DNA of 64,000 nucleotides, taken from Neorhodopirellula lusitana (GTDB lineage Bacteria > Planctomycetota > Planctomycetia > Pirellulales > Pirellulaceae). The notes under the pieces were generated by a model. The model saw only the letters and a program-made list of their open reading frames with translations, ran no database searches and had not been told where the DNA came from. Every line of letters begins with the position of its first letter. The first letter of the stretch is position 1. This document shows, one piece after another, positions 25,927 to 34,015 of this stretch. Made by a program: the position numbers and the translations under genes. The stretch is from contig NZ_FXUG01000004.1 of assembly GCF_900182915.1 (NCBI RefSeq), positions 124,001 to 188,000 on the forward strand. Direction: 5' to 3'.

Positions 25927-26931
25927 ATGGCCGCAACCATTTACTACGACAACGACGCCGATCTCTCACACTTGAAGGGTAAAACGGTCGCAATCCTGGG
26001 CTACGGTTCACAGGGCCACGCACAAGCTCAAAACCTTCGTGACAGCGGCTGTGAAGTCATCATCGGTCAGCGTCCGGGCAGTGCCAACTACGACCTAGCT
26101 GTCTCGCACGGCTTCAAGCCAATGTCGATCGCCGAAGCCACCAAGGCGGCCGACGTGATCAACATCCTGCTTCCAGATGAAGTTCAAGGCGACATCTACC
26201 GCGACCACATCCGTGACAACTTGTCACCAGGCAACGTGTTGATGTGCTCGCACGGCTTCAACATTCACTTCGGCCAAATCGAGCCACCCAAGGGAATCGA
26301 CACCCTGTTGGTTGCCCCCAAGGGTCCTGGTCACCTGGTGCGTAGCGAATACGAACAGGGCGGCGGCGTCCCTAGCTTGATCGCCTTGGGCGAAGGTGCC
26401 TCCGAAACCACCAAGCAAATCGGCTTGGCATACGCAAAGGGCATCGGCGGAACCCGTGGTGGCGTGATCGAAACCACCTTCGCTGAAGAAACCGAAACGG
26501 ACCTGTTCGGCGAACAAGTCGTTCTGTGCGGTGGCGTTAGCGAACTGGTGAAGGCTGGTTTCGAAACGCTTGTCGAAGCTGGCTACCAACCTGAAATGGC
26601 CTACTTCGAGTGCATGCACGAACTGAAGTTGATCGTCGACCTGCTTTACCAAGGTGGCCTCAGCTACATGCGTTACAGCATCAGCAACACTGCTGAATAC
26701 GGCGATTACGTATCCGGTCCTCGTATCATCACACCTGAAACCAAGGTTGAGATGAAGAAGATCCTGACCGAAATCCAGTGCGGCGAATTCGCTCGCAAGT
26801 GGATCAGCGAAAACCGCGCCGGTGCTCCTTTCTTCAAGGCGACCCGCCGTCGCGAACAAGCCCACGAAGTGGAACAAGTCGGCATGGGGCTTCGCCGCAT
26901 GATGAGCTGGATCGACGAAAAAGAAGTTTAA
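25927..26931 (+). CDS. ilvC: Ketol-acid reductoisomerase (class I)
   Basis: From the ATG at 25927 ([20 protein letters not shown]) the protein has 334 residues, class I length. It converts acetolactate or acetohydroxybutyrate to the dihydroxy acid, using Mg2+ and NADPH. The nucleotide-binding motif is [13 protein letters not shown] (residues 25-37). Metal and substrate residues are in [10 protein letters not shown] and YFECMHELK. The cofactor loop after strand 2 reads [10 protein letters not shown] rather than the common GLRxGSxSW, a detail that bears on NADPH or NADH preference. It follows ilvN, and two hairpins follow the stop. Confidence 0.95.
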   Translation: MAATIYYDNDADLSHLKGKTVAILGYGSQGHAQAQNLRDSGCEVIIGQRPGSANYDLAVSHGFKPMSIAEATKAADVINILLPDEVQGDIYRDHIRDNLSPGNVLMCSHGFNIHFGQIEPPKGIDTLLVAPKGPGHLVRSEYEQGGGVPSLIALGEGASETTKQIGLAYAKGIGGTRGGVIETTFAEETETDLFGEQVVLCGGVSELVKAGFETLVEAGYQPEMAYFECMHELKLIVDLLYQGGLSYMRYSISNTAEYGDYVSGPRIITPETKVEMKKILTEIQCGEFARKWISENRAGAPFFKATRRREQAHEVEQVGMGLRRMMSWIDEKEV

Positions 26932-27270
26932 GCCTTTCGGTTTCACTTCTTAAGATTTTCATGACGGATCGAAATCCCTGTTCGACATATTTCGATCGTC
27001 ATTCCCGATTCTGAATGATCGATTGCCAACGATCGATCATTCTCCATCGATAATCCTCGTCGCGTGTATCCAACGCTGGCGATCATTTGCTGATCGCCGG
27101 GTGCTTGAACACTCGACGGGATTCGGACTTTCAGTTCGAGACGCTGAATTCGAACGCTGAATTCGAAGTCTGGCGAGTGCGGCTACATTCGAGTGCGGCT
27201 ACATTATTGAGCAACCTTGTCTCAAAGGTTTGAGGCACTCCTGCAGAACCGCACTGGATTGGGAAAAGCC
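26932..27270. other. Gap of 339 bp between ilvC and the FHA gene
   Basis: Besides the two hairpins after ilvC, it has short direct repeats at 27130-27205: GACGCTGAATTC / GAACGCTGAATTC and GAGTGCGGCTACATT twice. A copy of the dispersed element AAGTCTGGCGAGTGCGGCTAC lies at about 27165-27186. No gene is supported. A TTG at 27217 could extend the next gene but is less likely than its ATG. Confidence 0.6.
26961..27042 (+). terminator. Two consecutive hairpins after ilvC
   Basis: Hairpin 1 spans 26961-27004: ATGACGGATCGAAAT pairs with ATTTCGATCGTCAT with one bulged base. Hairpin 2 has a perfect 11-bp stem, GAATGATCGAT / ATCGATCATTC (27013-27023 with 27032-27042). Neither is followed by a good T-run. 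They probably act in termination or mRNA 3'-end protection for ilvN-ilvC. Confidence 0.55.
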
Positions 27271-29130
27271 ATGGCATACGTCACCACCACTGTTAGCGGC
27301 ACCCCTTCGGATTCATTTCAGCTCGATCGCGACGAGATGCGAATCGGCCGTCACCCCGAGTGCGATATTGTTGTCGACGCCGGTGCGGTCAGTCGCTATC
27401 ACGCCAAACTTCTGGGACGGGACAAGACCTGGACCATCGAGGATCTCGGCAGCCGCAATGGGACGTTCGTCAACGGACAACTCTTAACCCGAGCCCACAA
27501 GCTCGTCCCCGGCGACCGGATCCGGATCAGCGAGGTGGAACTGGTTTACCACGAACGCGATCCTGAAAGCGCCGTCGAAGGCACGGTTCCCGAGTTCGCT
27601 CGCGGGACCAACCAGATGAGCTTCGACGGATCGAACTTCGGTATCCAAATGGTCGACGATGGAGACGCTCAAGTCGTCTCCAGTTCCAAAGTCGAGTTCC
27701 GCAGCAGCGACGATGGTCTAAAAATGACCGCCACGCCGGAAGCGAAACTGGCGGCCTTGATCGCGATCAATCGCAACCTCACTGGCGCGATTTCACTGGA
27801 CGCTGTGCTTCCTAAAGTCCTTACGGGTCTGTTTGAAGTCTTCCCGTCCGCTGACCGTGGCTTTGTTGTCATGGAAACCCCCGATGGAACGCTTGTCCCA
27901 CGCTGGGTGAAGACTCGCAAGAAGGCCGACGAAACCGAAACGGTTCGCATCAGCCGAACCATCATTCGCAAGACGATGGAAAGCAGCGAAACCATCCTTT
28001 CGCTCGATGCGATGGACGACAGTCGTTTCGACAGCAGTGAATCGATTGCCGACTTTTCCATTCGCTCGATGATGTGCGCACCGCTGCACGACGGCGATGG
28101 GAATTCGATCGGCGCTCTGCAAATCGATTCGACCCAAGGTCGCGGACAGTTTCGGGACGAGGACATTGACCTGTTAACCGGTGTCGCCGCTCAGGCCAGC
28201 GTGGTCATCAACAACGCCCGACTGCATGAGCAATCGCTACGTCAAAAAGAAGTCGAAGTCGATCTCAAACTTGCCACCGAAGTGCAGCAGGCGTTCTTGC
28301 CTTCAACCTCGCCCGACGTACCCACCTTCCGACTCGAAAGCTTCTATCAAGCGGCCAACCACATTGGTGGCGACTACTTTGACTACGTCGAACTTCCCGA
28401 AGGCCGATACGGCGTCGTGGTCGCCGATGTGGTGGGGCACGGAGTCGCCGCGGCAATGTACATGGCCAAACTGGCCGCCGAAACACGATTCTGCCTAGCC
28501 AGTGAGCCCGATTTGGCAAAAGCAGTCGAGCGTCTGAACGATTCGATGAGCCGCTTGGGAGTCGAGCGTTTTGTCACTTACCTACTGGTCGTCATCGACC
28601 CGCATTCAGACGAGATTTCGATCGTCAACGCGGGGCACATGCCCCCGATCGTTCGCCGAGCCGGCGATGGCACCATCGAAGAACCCGGCGAAGAAGAATC
28701 GGGACTGCCGATCGCGATCGACGAAGGCATGTCGTACGAAGTCACCACGTGCCGGTTCGAAGAAGGTGACCTGGCCGTCTTGTACACCGACGGTGTGAAC
28801 GAGGCGATGGACGAAAACGACGAAGAGTGGGGCACCGACCCGCTGCGTGAAATTGTTCGGAAGACGATCGCGTTGCCAGGCACGGAAGAGTCCGCCGCCG
28901 AGATTGTGAAAGAACGCATCGTGCAGGACGCCTACAAGCATATCGGCAACGCGGACCAATTCGACGACATGTGCTTGGTTGTGATCGAGCGTACCGAAGC
29001 CAAACTGCGTCGGTCCAGCTCCAATGAAACCGTGGATGTCGACTTCGACAAAACACGCTCAAACCTATCCAGCCTGTCCGACACGCACGAGATCGAAGAG
29101 TCCGACGAAGCCAACGACATACTCGAATGA
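27271..29130 (+). CDS. FHA - GAF - PP2C (SpoIIE/RsbU-type) serine phosphatase
   Basis: From the ATG at 27271 the protein has 619 residues and appears cytoplasmic. An FHA domain (about residues 10-95; MRIGRHPECDIVVD and EDLGSRNGTFVNGQ) binds phosphothreonine. A GAF domain (about 165-335; IRSMMCAPLHDGDG and GALQIDSTQGRGQFRDED) senses a small ligand. A PP2C-type phosphatase follows (about 345-580; IGGDYFDYVELPEGRYG then VVADVVGHGVAAAMYMAKLA, and LAVLYTDGVNEAMDENDEEW with metal-binding Asp residues). The C-terminal 35 residues are acidic. Such proteins usually control anti-sigma factor antagonists (STAS) by dephosphorylation. No kinase or STAS gene is adjacent; partners are unknown. Confidence 0.88.
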   Translation: MAYVTTTVSGTPSDSFQLDRDEMRIGRHPECDIVVDAGAVSRYHAKLLGRDKTWTIEDLGSRNGTFVNGQLLTRAHKLVPGDRIRISEVELVYHERDPESAVEGTVPEFARGTNQMSFDGSNFGIQMVDDGDAQVVSSSKVEFRSSDDGLKMTATPEAKLAALIAINRNLTGAISLDAVLPKVLTGLFEVFPSADRGFVVMETPDGTLVPRWVKTRKKADETETVRISRTIIRKTMESSETILSLDAMDDSRFDSSESIADFSIRSMMCAPLHDGDGNSIGALQIDSTQGRGQFRDEDIDLLTGVAAQASVVINNARLHEQSLRQKEVEVDLKLATEVQQAFLPSTSPDVPTFRLESFYQAANHIGGDYFDYVELPEGRYGVVVADVVGHGVAAAMYMAKLAAETRFCLASEPDLAKAVERLNDSMSRLGVERFVTYLLVVIDPHSDEISIVNAGHMPPIVRRAGDGTIEEPGEEESGLPIAIDEGMSYEVTTCRFEEGDLAVLYTDGVNEAMDENDEEWGTDPLREIVRKTIALPGTEESAAEIVKERIVQDAYKHIGNADQFDDMCLVVIERTEAKLRRSSSNETVDVDFDKTRSNLSSLSDTHEIEESDEANDILE

Positions 29131-29185
29131 ACCTCCCGTCCGCTGAGTAAAATTCCCGTCCGCCTCGTAGAAGAGAACCTTTCGG

Positions 29186-30328
29186 ATGACTAAATCAATT
29201 TGCCGCTGGGGCTTCCTTGGTGCTGCCCAGATCGCACGCAAGAACTGGAAAGCCGTTCGCATGAGTGGCAACAGCGTTGTCGCTGCGGTAGCGAGTCGTG
29301 ATATCGAGCGAGCCGAATCGTTCATCCATGATTGCTCAATGGAATGCCCGCCCGTCATCTTCAACTCCGATGAAGAGGCCACACTGACGCGTCCGGTCGC
29401 CCTGGGAAGCTACGAAGAACTTCTGCAGAGTGACGACGTCGACGCGGTTTACATCGCCCTTCCGACTGCACTGCGAAAAAAGTGGGTCATCGCGGCGGCC
29501 GAAGCGGGCAAACATGTCATCTGTGAAAAGCCCGTTGCGGTTCATGGGGATGACGCCGACGAAATGATCCAGGCATGCCGTGATGCGGGTGTTGGGTTCA
29601 TGGACGGGGTGATGTTCGATCACTCGGCTCGCTTGCCAGAGATGCGTCACTCGATGCAAGACGAACATCGCTTCGGAAAACTTCGCCGCATTCAAACCCA
29701 TTTTTCGTTCTGTGCCGACGACTCCTTCCAACAGTCCAACATTCGCGCCAACGCGGAACTGGAACCTCATGGTTGCCTCGGCGACCTAGGCTGGTACTGC
29801 ATCCGCATGAGCTTATGGGCCAATCAATTTCAAATGCCGATCGCAGTATCCGGTCGGTCGACCGCGACGCTCGACGAAGGCAAAGTGCCAAGCGAGTTCC
29901 AAGGCGAACTGCGTTTTGAAAATGATGTGACGGCAGGATTTTTCTGCTCCTTCCTTTGTGCTTCTCAGCAAAACGCAACGCTCACCGGCGATCGCGGCTA
30001 CATCGCGATGGATGACTTCGTCTTGCCCTTCGTCGATGCGGAAGTGAAATGGCAGGTCCAAACACACGATCTTCAAATCGACAACTGCCGCTGGAACTTT
30101 GGACGGCATTCGACCTCCCACGCGGTCAAAGAACACGCCAGCGGTGAAGTGGACTCACAAGAAGTTCGCATGATTCGCAACTTTGCCACCGACGTTCTAC
30201 AAAACTCACATCACATCGCCCCCGGCAGCGTTCACGCGGCGGACATCGCACTGAAAACTCAACGGGTTCTCGACGCCTTACGACGCAGTGACATTGAATT
30301 CGGCAACTGGGTTTCCCTGGACGCGTAA
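29186..30328 (+). CDS. Gfo/Idh/MocA-family oxidoreductase
   Basis: The protein has 380 residues. An N-terminal Rossmann domain with GFLGAAQIARKNW is followed by the family motif EKPVAV in KHVICEKPVAVHGDDADEM, and by a C-terminal substrate domain with NAELEPHGCLGDLGWYCIR. There is no signal peptide, so it is a cytoplasmic NAD(P)-dependent enzyme, most likely acting on a sugar or polyol. Planctomycetes carry many such genes. It follows the phosphatase gene by 55 bp, possibly in the same transcript. The substrate cannot be inferred from the neighbours. Confidence 0.85.
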   Translation: MTKSICRWGFLGAAQIARKNWKAVRMSGNSVVAAVASRDIERAESFIHDCSMECPPVIFNSDEEATLTRPVALGSYEELLQSDDVDAVYIALPTALRKKWVIAAAEAGKHVICEKPVAVHGDDADEMIQACRDAGVGFMDGVMFDHSARLPEMRHSMQDEHRFGKLRRIQTHFSFCADDSFQQSNIRANAELEPHGCLGDLGWYCIRMSLWANQFQMPIAVSGRSTATLDEGKVPSEFQGELRFENDVTAGFFCSFLCASQQNATLTGDRGYIAMDDFVLPFVDAEVKWQVQTHDLQIDNCRWNFGRHSTSHAVKEHASGEVDSQEVRMIRNFATDVLQNSHHIAPGSVHAADIALKTQRVLDALRRSDIEFGNWVSLDA

Positions 30329-30388
30329 CGTGTTCGCCGCCCCACACGCTGCGTCATAGCAGCCTCAACTGAAACAAAAGAAAACTCG

Positions 30389-30760
30389 ATGACCTCATCC
30401 AACGCCAAGAATGTCCTCGGCACTCCGCTGGAAACCTGCAGCACCAATCCGTTGACCGGGTTCTATCGTGATGGCTGTTGCAACACGGGCGGCCAAGACG
30501 TCGGCCTGCATGTGGTGTGCACTGAGGTGACGGCCGAGTTCTTGGAATTCAGCCAGGGCCGCGGCAACGATCTAAGCACTCCGATGCCGATGTACGAGTT
30601 CCCCGGTCTGAAGCCAGGCGATCGCTGGTGCCTTTGTGCCGCCCGCTGGAAAGAAGCCTACGACGCAGGCATGGCCCCCAAAGTCCACCTCGAAGCCACT
30701 CATATCTCGGCACTCGAATTCGCCAATCTGGAAGCTCTCCAAGCACACTCCGTCGACTAG
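30389..30760 (+). CDS. DUF2237 family protein
   Basis: The protein has 123 residues and matches the conserved DUF2237 pattern throughout: NVLGTPLETCSTNPLTGFYR, DGCCNTGGQDVGLHVVC, FLEFSQGRGNDLSTPMP, then FPGLKPGDRWCLCAARWKEA and a C-terminal LEATHISALEF. Conserved Cys residues (in CSTNP, GCCNT, HVVC and WCLC) and His are kept, so a metal or thiol role is possible, but the family function is not known to me. It is small, cytoplasmic and downstream of the oxidoreductase gene by 60 bp on the same strand. Confidence 0.85.
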   Translation: MTSSNAKNVLGTPLETCSTNPLTGFYRDGCCNTGGQDVGLHVVCTEVTAEFLEFSQGRGNDLSTPMPMYEFPGLKPGDRWCLCAARWKEAYDAGMAPKVHLEATHISALEFANLEALQAHSVD

Positions 30761-31092
30761 CTCGCCCGGATCGCCGTCCAGAACTAACTTCCCAACTTCG
30801 CAGTAGCCGATGTCGCCAGACTTCGGGGAAGCGTTGCTCTACCTGACGTTCGAATCGGCCTGACGTTCTGGTCGACATAGTTCTTGCCTGCCTGAAATCT
30901 GGTCCTGCTGACCTCTGGTCTGCCTGAACTCTGGTCTGCCTAAACTCTGGCGAGCCCAGCTACGCGGCTTATTCGAGCACGAGCCTCAAACGATAATACA
31001 GGCACCAGCTTGACGAATGGGAATCGTGGAGGGGAGAATCCCGCCCGGTCCTTTTCCGTTCATCTCCTCCTGCCTTACCCACTAACCTTCGC
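30761..31092. repeat. Gap of 332 bp with a 16-bp tandem array and two copies of a dispersed element
   Basis: The array is 30883-30898, 30899-30914, 30915-30930 and 30931-30946. Units resemble CTGGTCTGCCTGAACT, and the last two differ by one base. It runs into CTCTGGCGAGCCCAGCTACG (30945-30964), a copy of a dispersed element. A second, inverted copy lies at about 30803-30826 (GTAGCCGATGTCGCCAGACT and on). No gene is supported. The efpL promoter should lie near 31000-31060. Confidence 0.75.
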
Positions 31093-31656
31093 ATGCTAGC
31101 CAAAGATATTAAGACCGGAACCGTGGTCGTCCACGATGGTAACCCTGTGATCATCCAGGGCATCTCGGTGCAATCCCCATCGGCTCGTGGTGCCGCGACG
31201 CTTTACAAGTTCCGTGCCCGCAACGTGGTCACGAAAAACAAGGTCGACATCACGATGAAGGGCACCGACCTTCTCAACGAAGCCGATTTCGTTCGACGCG
31301 ATGTGCAGTTGATGTACACCGATGCCACCCACATGTTCTTGATGGACAAAGAAGATTTCCAGCAATACGAACTGCCACTGGAGGACGTCGAGGACCAAGT
31401 CGGCTACATCACCGAAGGGCTCGAGGGCATGCGAGCGATGATCTACAACGACGCCTGCGTTGGCCTTGAATTGCCCGCCAGTGTTGAGCTTGCGATCGCT
31501 CAATGCGACCCTGGCGTGAAGGGCAACTCCGCGACATCACGCAGCAAGCCCGCCACCATGGAAACCGGGCTCGTGGTCCAAGTGCCCGAGTACATCAAAG
31601 AGGGCGAGCGACTGAAAATCGACACCCGCACCGGCGACTTCCTATCCCGAGCTTGA
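31093..31656 (+). CDS. Elongation factor P-like protein, EfpL (YeiP) type
   Basis: The protein has 187 residues, in three beta-barrel domains (KOW-like, central OB, C-terminal OB). The loop that reaches the peptidyl transferase centre reads QSPSARGAATLYK with Arg32 at the tip, as in E. coli EfpL/YeiP (QSPTARGAATLYK), not the modified-lysine PGKG-type loop of canonical EF-P. Further EfpL-like stretches are FLMDKEDFQQYELP, LELPASVELAIAQCDPGVKG and ETGLVVQVPEYIKEGERLKI. EfpL rescues ribosomes stalled at proline-rich and some other motifs without needing lysine modification. The stop codon lies inside a 19-bp repeat array. No epmA/epmB modification genes are present here. Confidence 0.85.
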   Translation: MLAKDIKTGTVVVHDGNPVIIQGISVQSPSARGAATLYKFRARNVVTKNKVDITMKGTDLLNEADFVRRDVQLMYTDATHMFLMDKEDFQQYELPLEDVEDQVGYITEGLEGMRAMIYNDACVGLELPASVELAIAQCDPGVKGNSATSRSKPATMETGLVVQVPEYIKEGERLKIDTRTGDFLSRA

Positions 31657-31695
31657 TTTCCTATCCCGAGCGAGACTATCTATCGCGAACTTTTG
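31639..31695. repeat. 19-bp tandem array across the efpL stop codon, 3 copies
   Basis: TTCCTATCCCGAGC plus a five-base spacer starts at 31639 (within the last efpL codons) and 31658. A third, diverged unit starts at 31677 (TATCTATCGCGAAC). The efpL stop TGA is in the spacer of unit 1. Confidence 0.8.
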
Positions 31696-31724
31696 ATAGC
31701 AGCTTCATCGCCAAGGCAATTGAT

Positions 31725-31750
31725 CGACTGAGCCACTTCCGGCTCAGTCG
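31725..31750. terminator. Convergent hairpin between efpL and the MoxR gene
   Basis: A perfect 10-bp stem CGACTGAGCC / GGCTCAGTCG (31725-31734 with 31741-31750) has a six-base loop. It lies between the convergent ends of efpL and the ATPase gene, so it could end transcription both ways. There is no strong T-run on either side. Confidence 0.55.
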
Positions 31751-31785
31751 TCATCCGCTCACTCATCACCGACTCACGGGTCAGC

Positions 31786-32781
31786 TCAGTCGTCGTCATC
31801 TTCGTCACGGTCGGGGTGCAACGGATCATCGGGATCAAAGAAGAGGTCCGCCAATCCCAGTGGAACGGAATCGCCACCGAGCGTGCGTTGTCGCCGCTCG
31901 GCGAGTGACTCAAGGTCCAATGCCTCATCGCCCAAGCACTTCTCCAAAGCCTCTTGCCAGGCATCTTCTTGAGCGACCGGATGGTCGGGATCTTGTGCGA
32001 GGCGTTTAATGGCGAAACGCAACAGATTGATTCCATCACGCGGCGAGAAGTCCAGCTTCAGCTCATGTGAATGCTGCAAGAAATCCACTGTCAGCGCCAG
32101 CATTTCAGGCTCGGCGAACGGCAGGTGGTACTGCAAGATTGCCATTTCGTCTTGCTTGTTCGGGAACCCAACACGCAGCGTCGGCTGAAGCCGGCTCATG
32201 ATGTAGTCCGGAATCTCAAATGTCGACTCGTCTTGGTTCATCGTCACGGCGGCCCGGAAATCAGGTGATGCCGGGATCGTGATCCCCGCAACGATCGATT
32301 CCACATAACGGCGATTATCGAAAAGCGGTGCCAGCGAGGCCCATGACTTTTCGTTCATTCGGTTGCCTTCATCTAACACACAAACGCCGCCCGTGATCAT
32401 CGCACTGACCAGTGGCGAAGCGTGATAGGCGATGTCGCCACCGCGGCTTAGCACCGGTGTGATCAAGAGGTCTTCGGGACGCGTGTCCGCGGTGCACTGA
32501 TAGATGTAAAGTGGCAAACCTTGTTGCTTTGCCGCCGCGATCGCGAGTTGCGTTTTACCGACGCCCGGTGAGCCGAGCAAGCGAGGCGTTAGCGGCAGGT
32601 CCGTTTCGTCGACCGTGATCCAGCACGCCAGCAACTGCTTCAGCACTTCGCCTTGCCCAATCCACTCACCGGGGGCTTGATAGGGATGAGCAAGCTTCAG
32701 TTCGACACCGTCCAAAGTGGCGACGGAATCTCGGCTCGCCGACTGGACAGATTCGGAGGAGGATGGCTTGGGGGAACTCAT
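31786..32781 (-). CDS. MoxR-family AAA+ ATPase
   Basis: The protein has 331 residues. Walker A GSPGVGKT is at residues 70-77, Walker B is in [12 protein letters not shown] near 137, a sensor-like TMNQDES is near 185, and the arginine-finger region is [16 protein letters not shown] helical lid follows, with a highly acidic C-terminal tail ([10 protein letters not shown]-like). MoxR ATPases are chaperones that load metals or assemble complexes, usually beside a VWA-domain gene. Here no VWA gene is adjacent; a class 3 lipase gene lies 31 bp upstream on the same strand. The target is unknown. Confidence 0.8.
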   Translation of the reverse strand: MSSPKPSSSESVQSASRDSVATLDGVELKLAHPYQAPGEWIGQGEVLKQLLACWITVDETDLPLTPRLLGSPGVGKTQLAIAAAKQQGLPLYIYQCTADTRPEDLLITPVLSRGGDIAYHASPLVSAMITGGVCVLDEGNRMNEKSWASLAPLFDNRRYVESIVAGITIPASPDFRAAVTMNQDESTFEIPDYIMSRLQPTLRVGFPNKQDEMAILQYHLPFAEPEMLALTVDFLQHSHELKLDFSPRDGINLLRFAIKRLAQDPDHPVAQEDAWQEALEKCLGDEALDLESLAERRQRTLGGDSVPLGLADLFFDPDDPLHPDRDEDDDD

Positions 32782-32812
32782 TCGAACTCCGTGGACGGAT
32801 TCGGGTGAAATG

Positions 32813-33826
32813 TCAGTAGGTTAATTCTGCCGGATCGACGGCTTCTTCGCCACGCCCCAACGCTTCTTCCTCTGCCCTCGCTGCGGCCAGAATCGGATCG
32901 ATGTACTGGTGAAGCGGGTGATCGGAAAAATGATCGATGCGGAACTGCCCCAGTCCCTTCAGGAATCCGCGCCAACGATCTCGTTTTTTCAAGAATACGT
33001 TGATGTGCCCCAACTTGCCGTTTCGGTCGATGTAAACCTCGCGGCCGCAATGACGATAGCCCATCCATGGCGGCGGGACTCGCGTCACAATGTCGTTATT
33101 GTTGACGAAGCGATAGTGGTCGAGTTGGACATAATTGATATACCGACGATCACCGACCCGGGGACTGCCGTAGGTAAACAGTGCCTTGGGCGTGCTCTTG
33201 ATATGCGACAGGAAGCATCGCCCGGCACAAATCGTCGCCATCGCGGCACCTAACGAATGCCCACAAAACCATGCCGGTTGCTCATTGTCCATCAAGGCCG
33301 TTTCCAGCATCGGCCACAAATCGTCGACCTCCGTCTTGAAACCTCGGTGAACCTTCCCTGCCGTCTCGGCCAACACGGACGCGGCATTCGCGTCCGCTCG
33401 AATATCATTCCACTCATTCGGCTCGGTGCCGCGACAAGCGATCACGACATCAAACTCGTTGCGAAATCGATACGCCTGAGAACCATCGTGGTCGAAAAAC
33501 GTGACATCCGGAAAACCAATCAGGCCCGCCGCTTCGGTGGCCTCGCGTTCGTCGTTGTAAGCCACCATCGCCAACTCGGCGAACAACAGCGATTTTTGCA
33601 GAAAAGTCATTTCCGAAATCGGCCCACTGACCTCGCTGTGCACGACGACTGGACGCTCGTCCTCGTCATGCACCACCCCCGTCGCCTGATCATACGAACC
33701 CACCGGACTTTCGGGATCGCCTGGGTTAGCGTGTTCACTGGCCGGATCACTCGGCCGCCTTGTGGGCAGGTGCGAATCAGGGTTAGTGGCTTCGGATGGA
33801 TCAGAATTCATGGCAGAATCGGTCAT
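32813..33826 (-). CDS. Lipase class 3 family (fungal lipase-like alpha/beta hydrolase)
   Basis: The protein has 337 residues and no signal peptide. The nucleophile elbow is GHSLGAA with the Ser near residue 191 ([20 protein letters not shown]). The acid is in [15 protein letters not shown] and the His in [14 protein letters not shown], the full catalytic triad of class 3 lipases. The N-terminal 60 residues are polar, Pro/Ser-rich and probably disordered. It likely hydrolyses acylglycerols or phospholipids in the cytoplasm; the substrate is unknown. It is followed after 31 bp by the MoxR gene, with which it probably forms an operon. Confidence 0.82.
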   Translation of the reverse strand: MTDSAMNSDPSEATNPDSHLPTRRPSDPASEHANPGDPESPVGSYDQATGVVHDEDERPVVVHSEVSGPISEMTFLQKSLLFAELAMVAYNDEREATEAAGLIGFPDVTFFDHDGSQAYRFRNEFDVVIACRGTEPNEWNDIRADANAASVLAETAGKVHRGFKTEVDDLWPMLETALMDNEQPAWFCGHSLGAAMATICAGRCFLSHIKSTPKALFTYGSPRVGDRRYINYVQLDHYRFVNNNDIVTRVPPPWMGYRHCGREVYIDRNGKLGHINVFLKKRDRWRGFLKGLGQFRIDHFSDHPLHQYIDPILAAARAEEEALGRGEEAVDPAELTY

Positions 33827-34015
33827 GACAAAACACTCCTTTGGTTACCCCAATTGTCGCATACCGGAATCGAGGTATCCAGGCGGCTTACAGGTGATCC
33901 GGTTTCACCTGAACTGCAACAAAAAGACTCCGCAGTCCAGATAGGAAGCTGAGATAAATAATCACAGGCCATCTACAACTAACAAGTGAGTGTATCGAAT
34001 AGACTCTGCATTTCA
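33827..34015. other. Gap with a short hairpin downstream of the dockerin gene
   Basis: CAGGTGA / TCACCTG (33891-33897 with 33905-33911) forms a perfect 7-bp stem with a seven-base loop. It may end the giant minus-strand gene; no T-run is present. Nothing else is seen. Confidence 0.35.

Noticed and set aside
24104-31656. Genomic island boundary between scpA and efpL
   Set aside because: Genes are housekeeping, base composition looks steady, and no integrase, tRNA or flanking direct repeat is visible.
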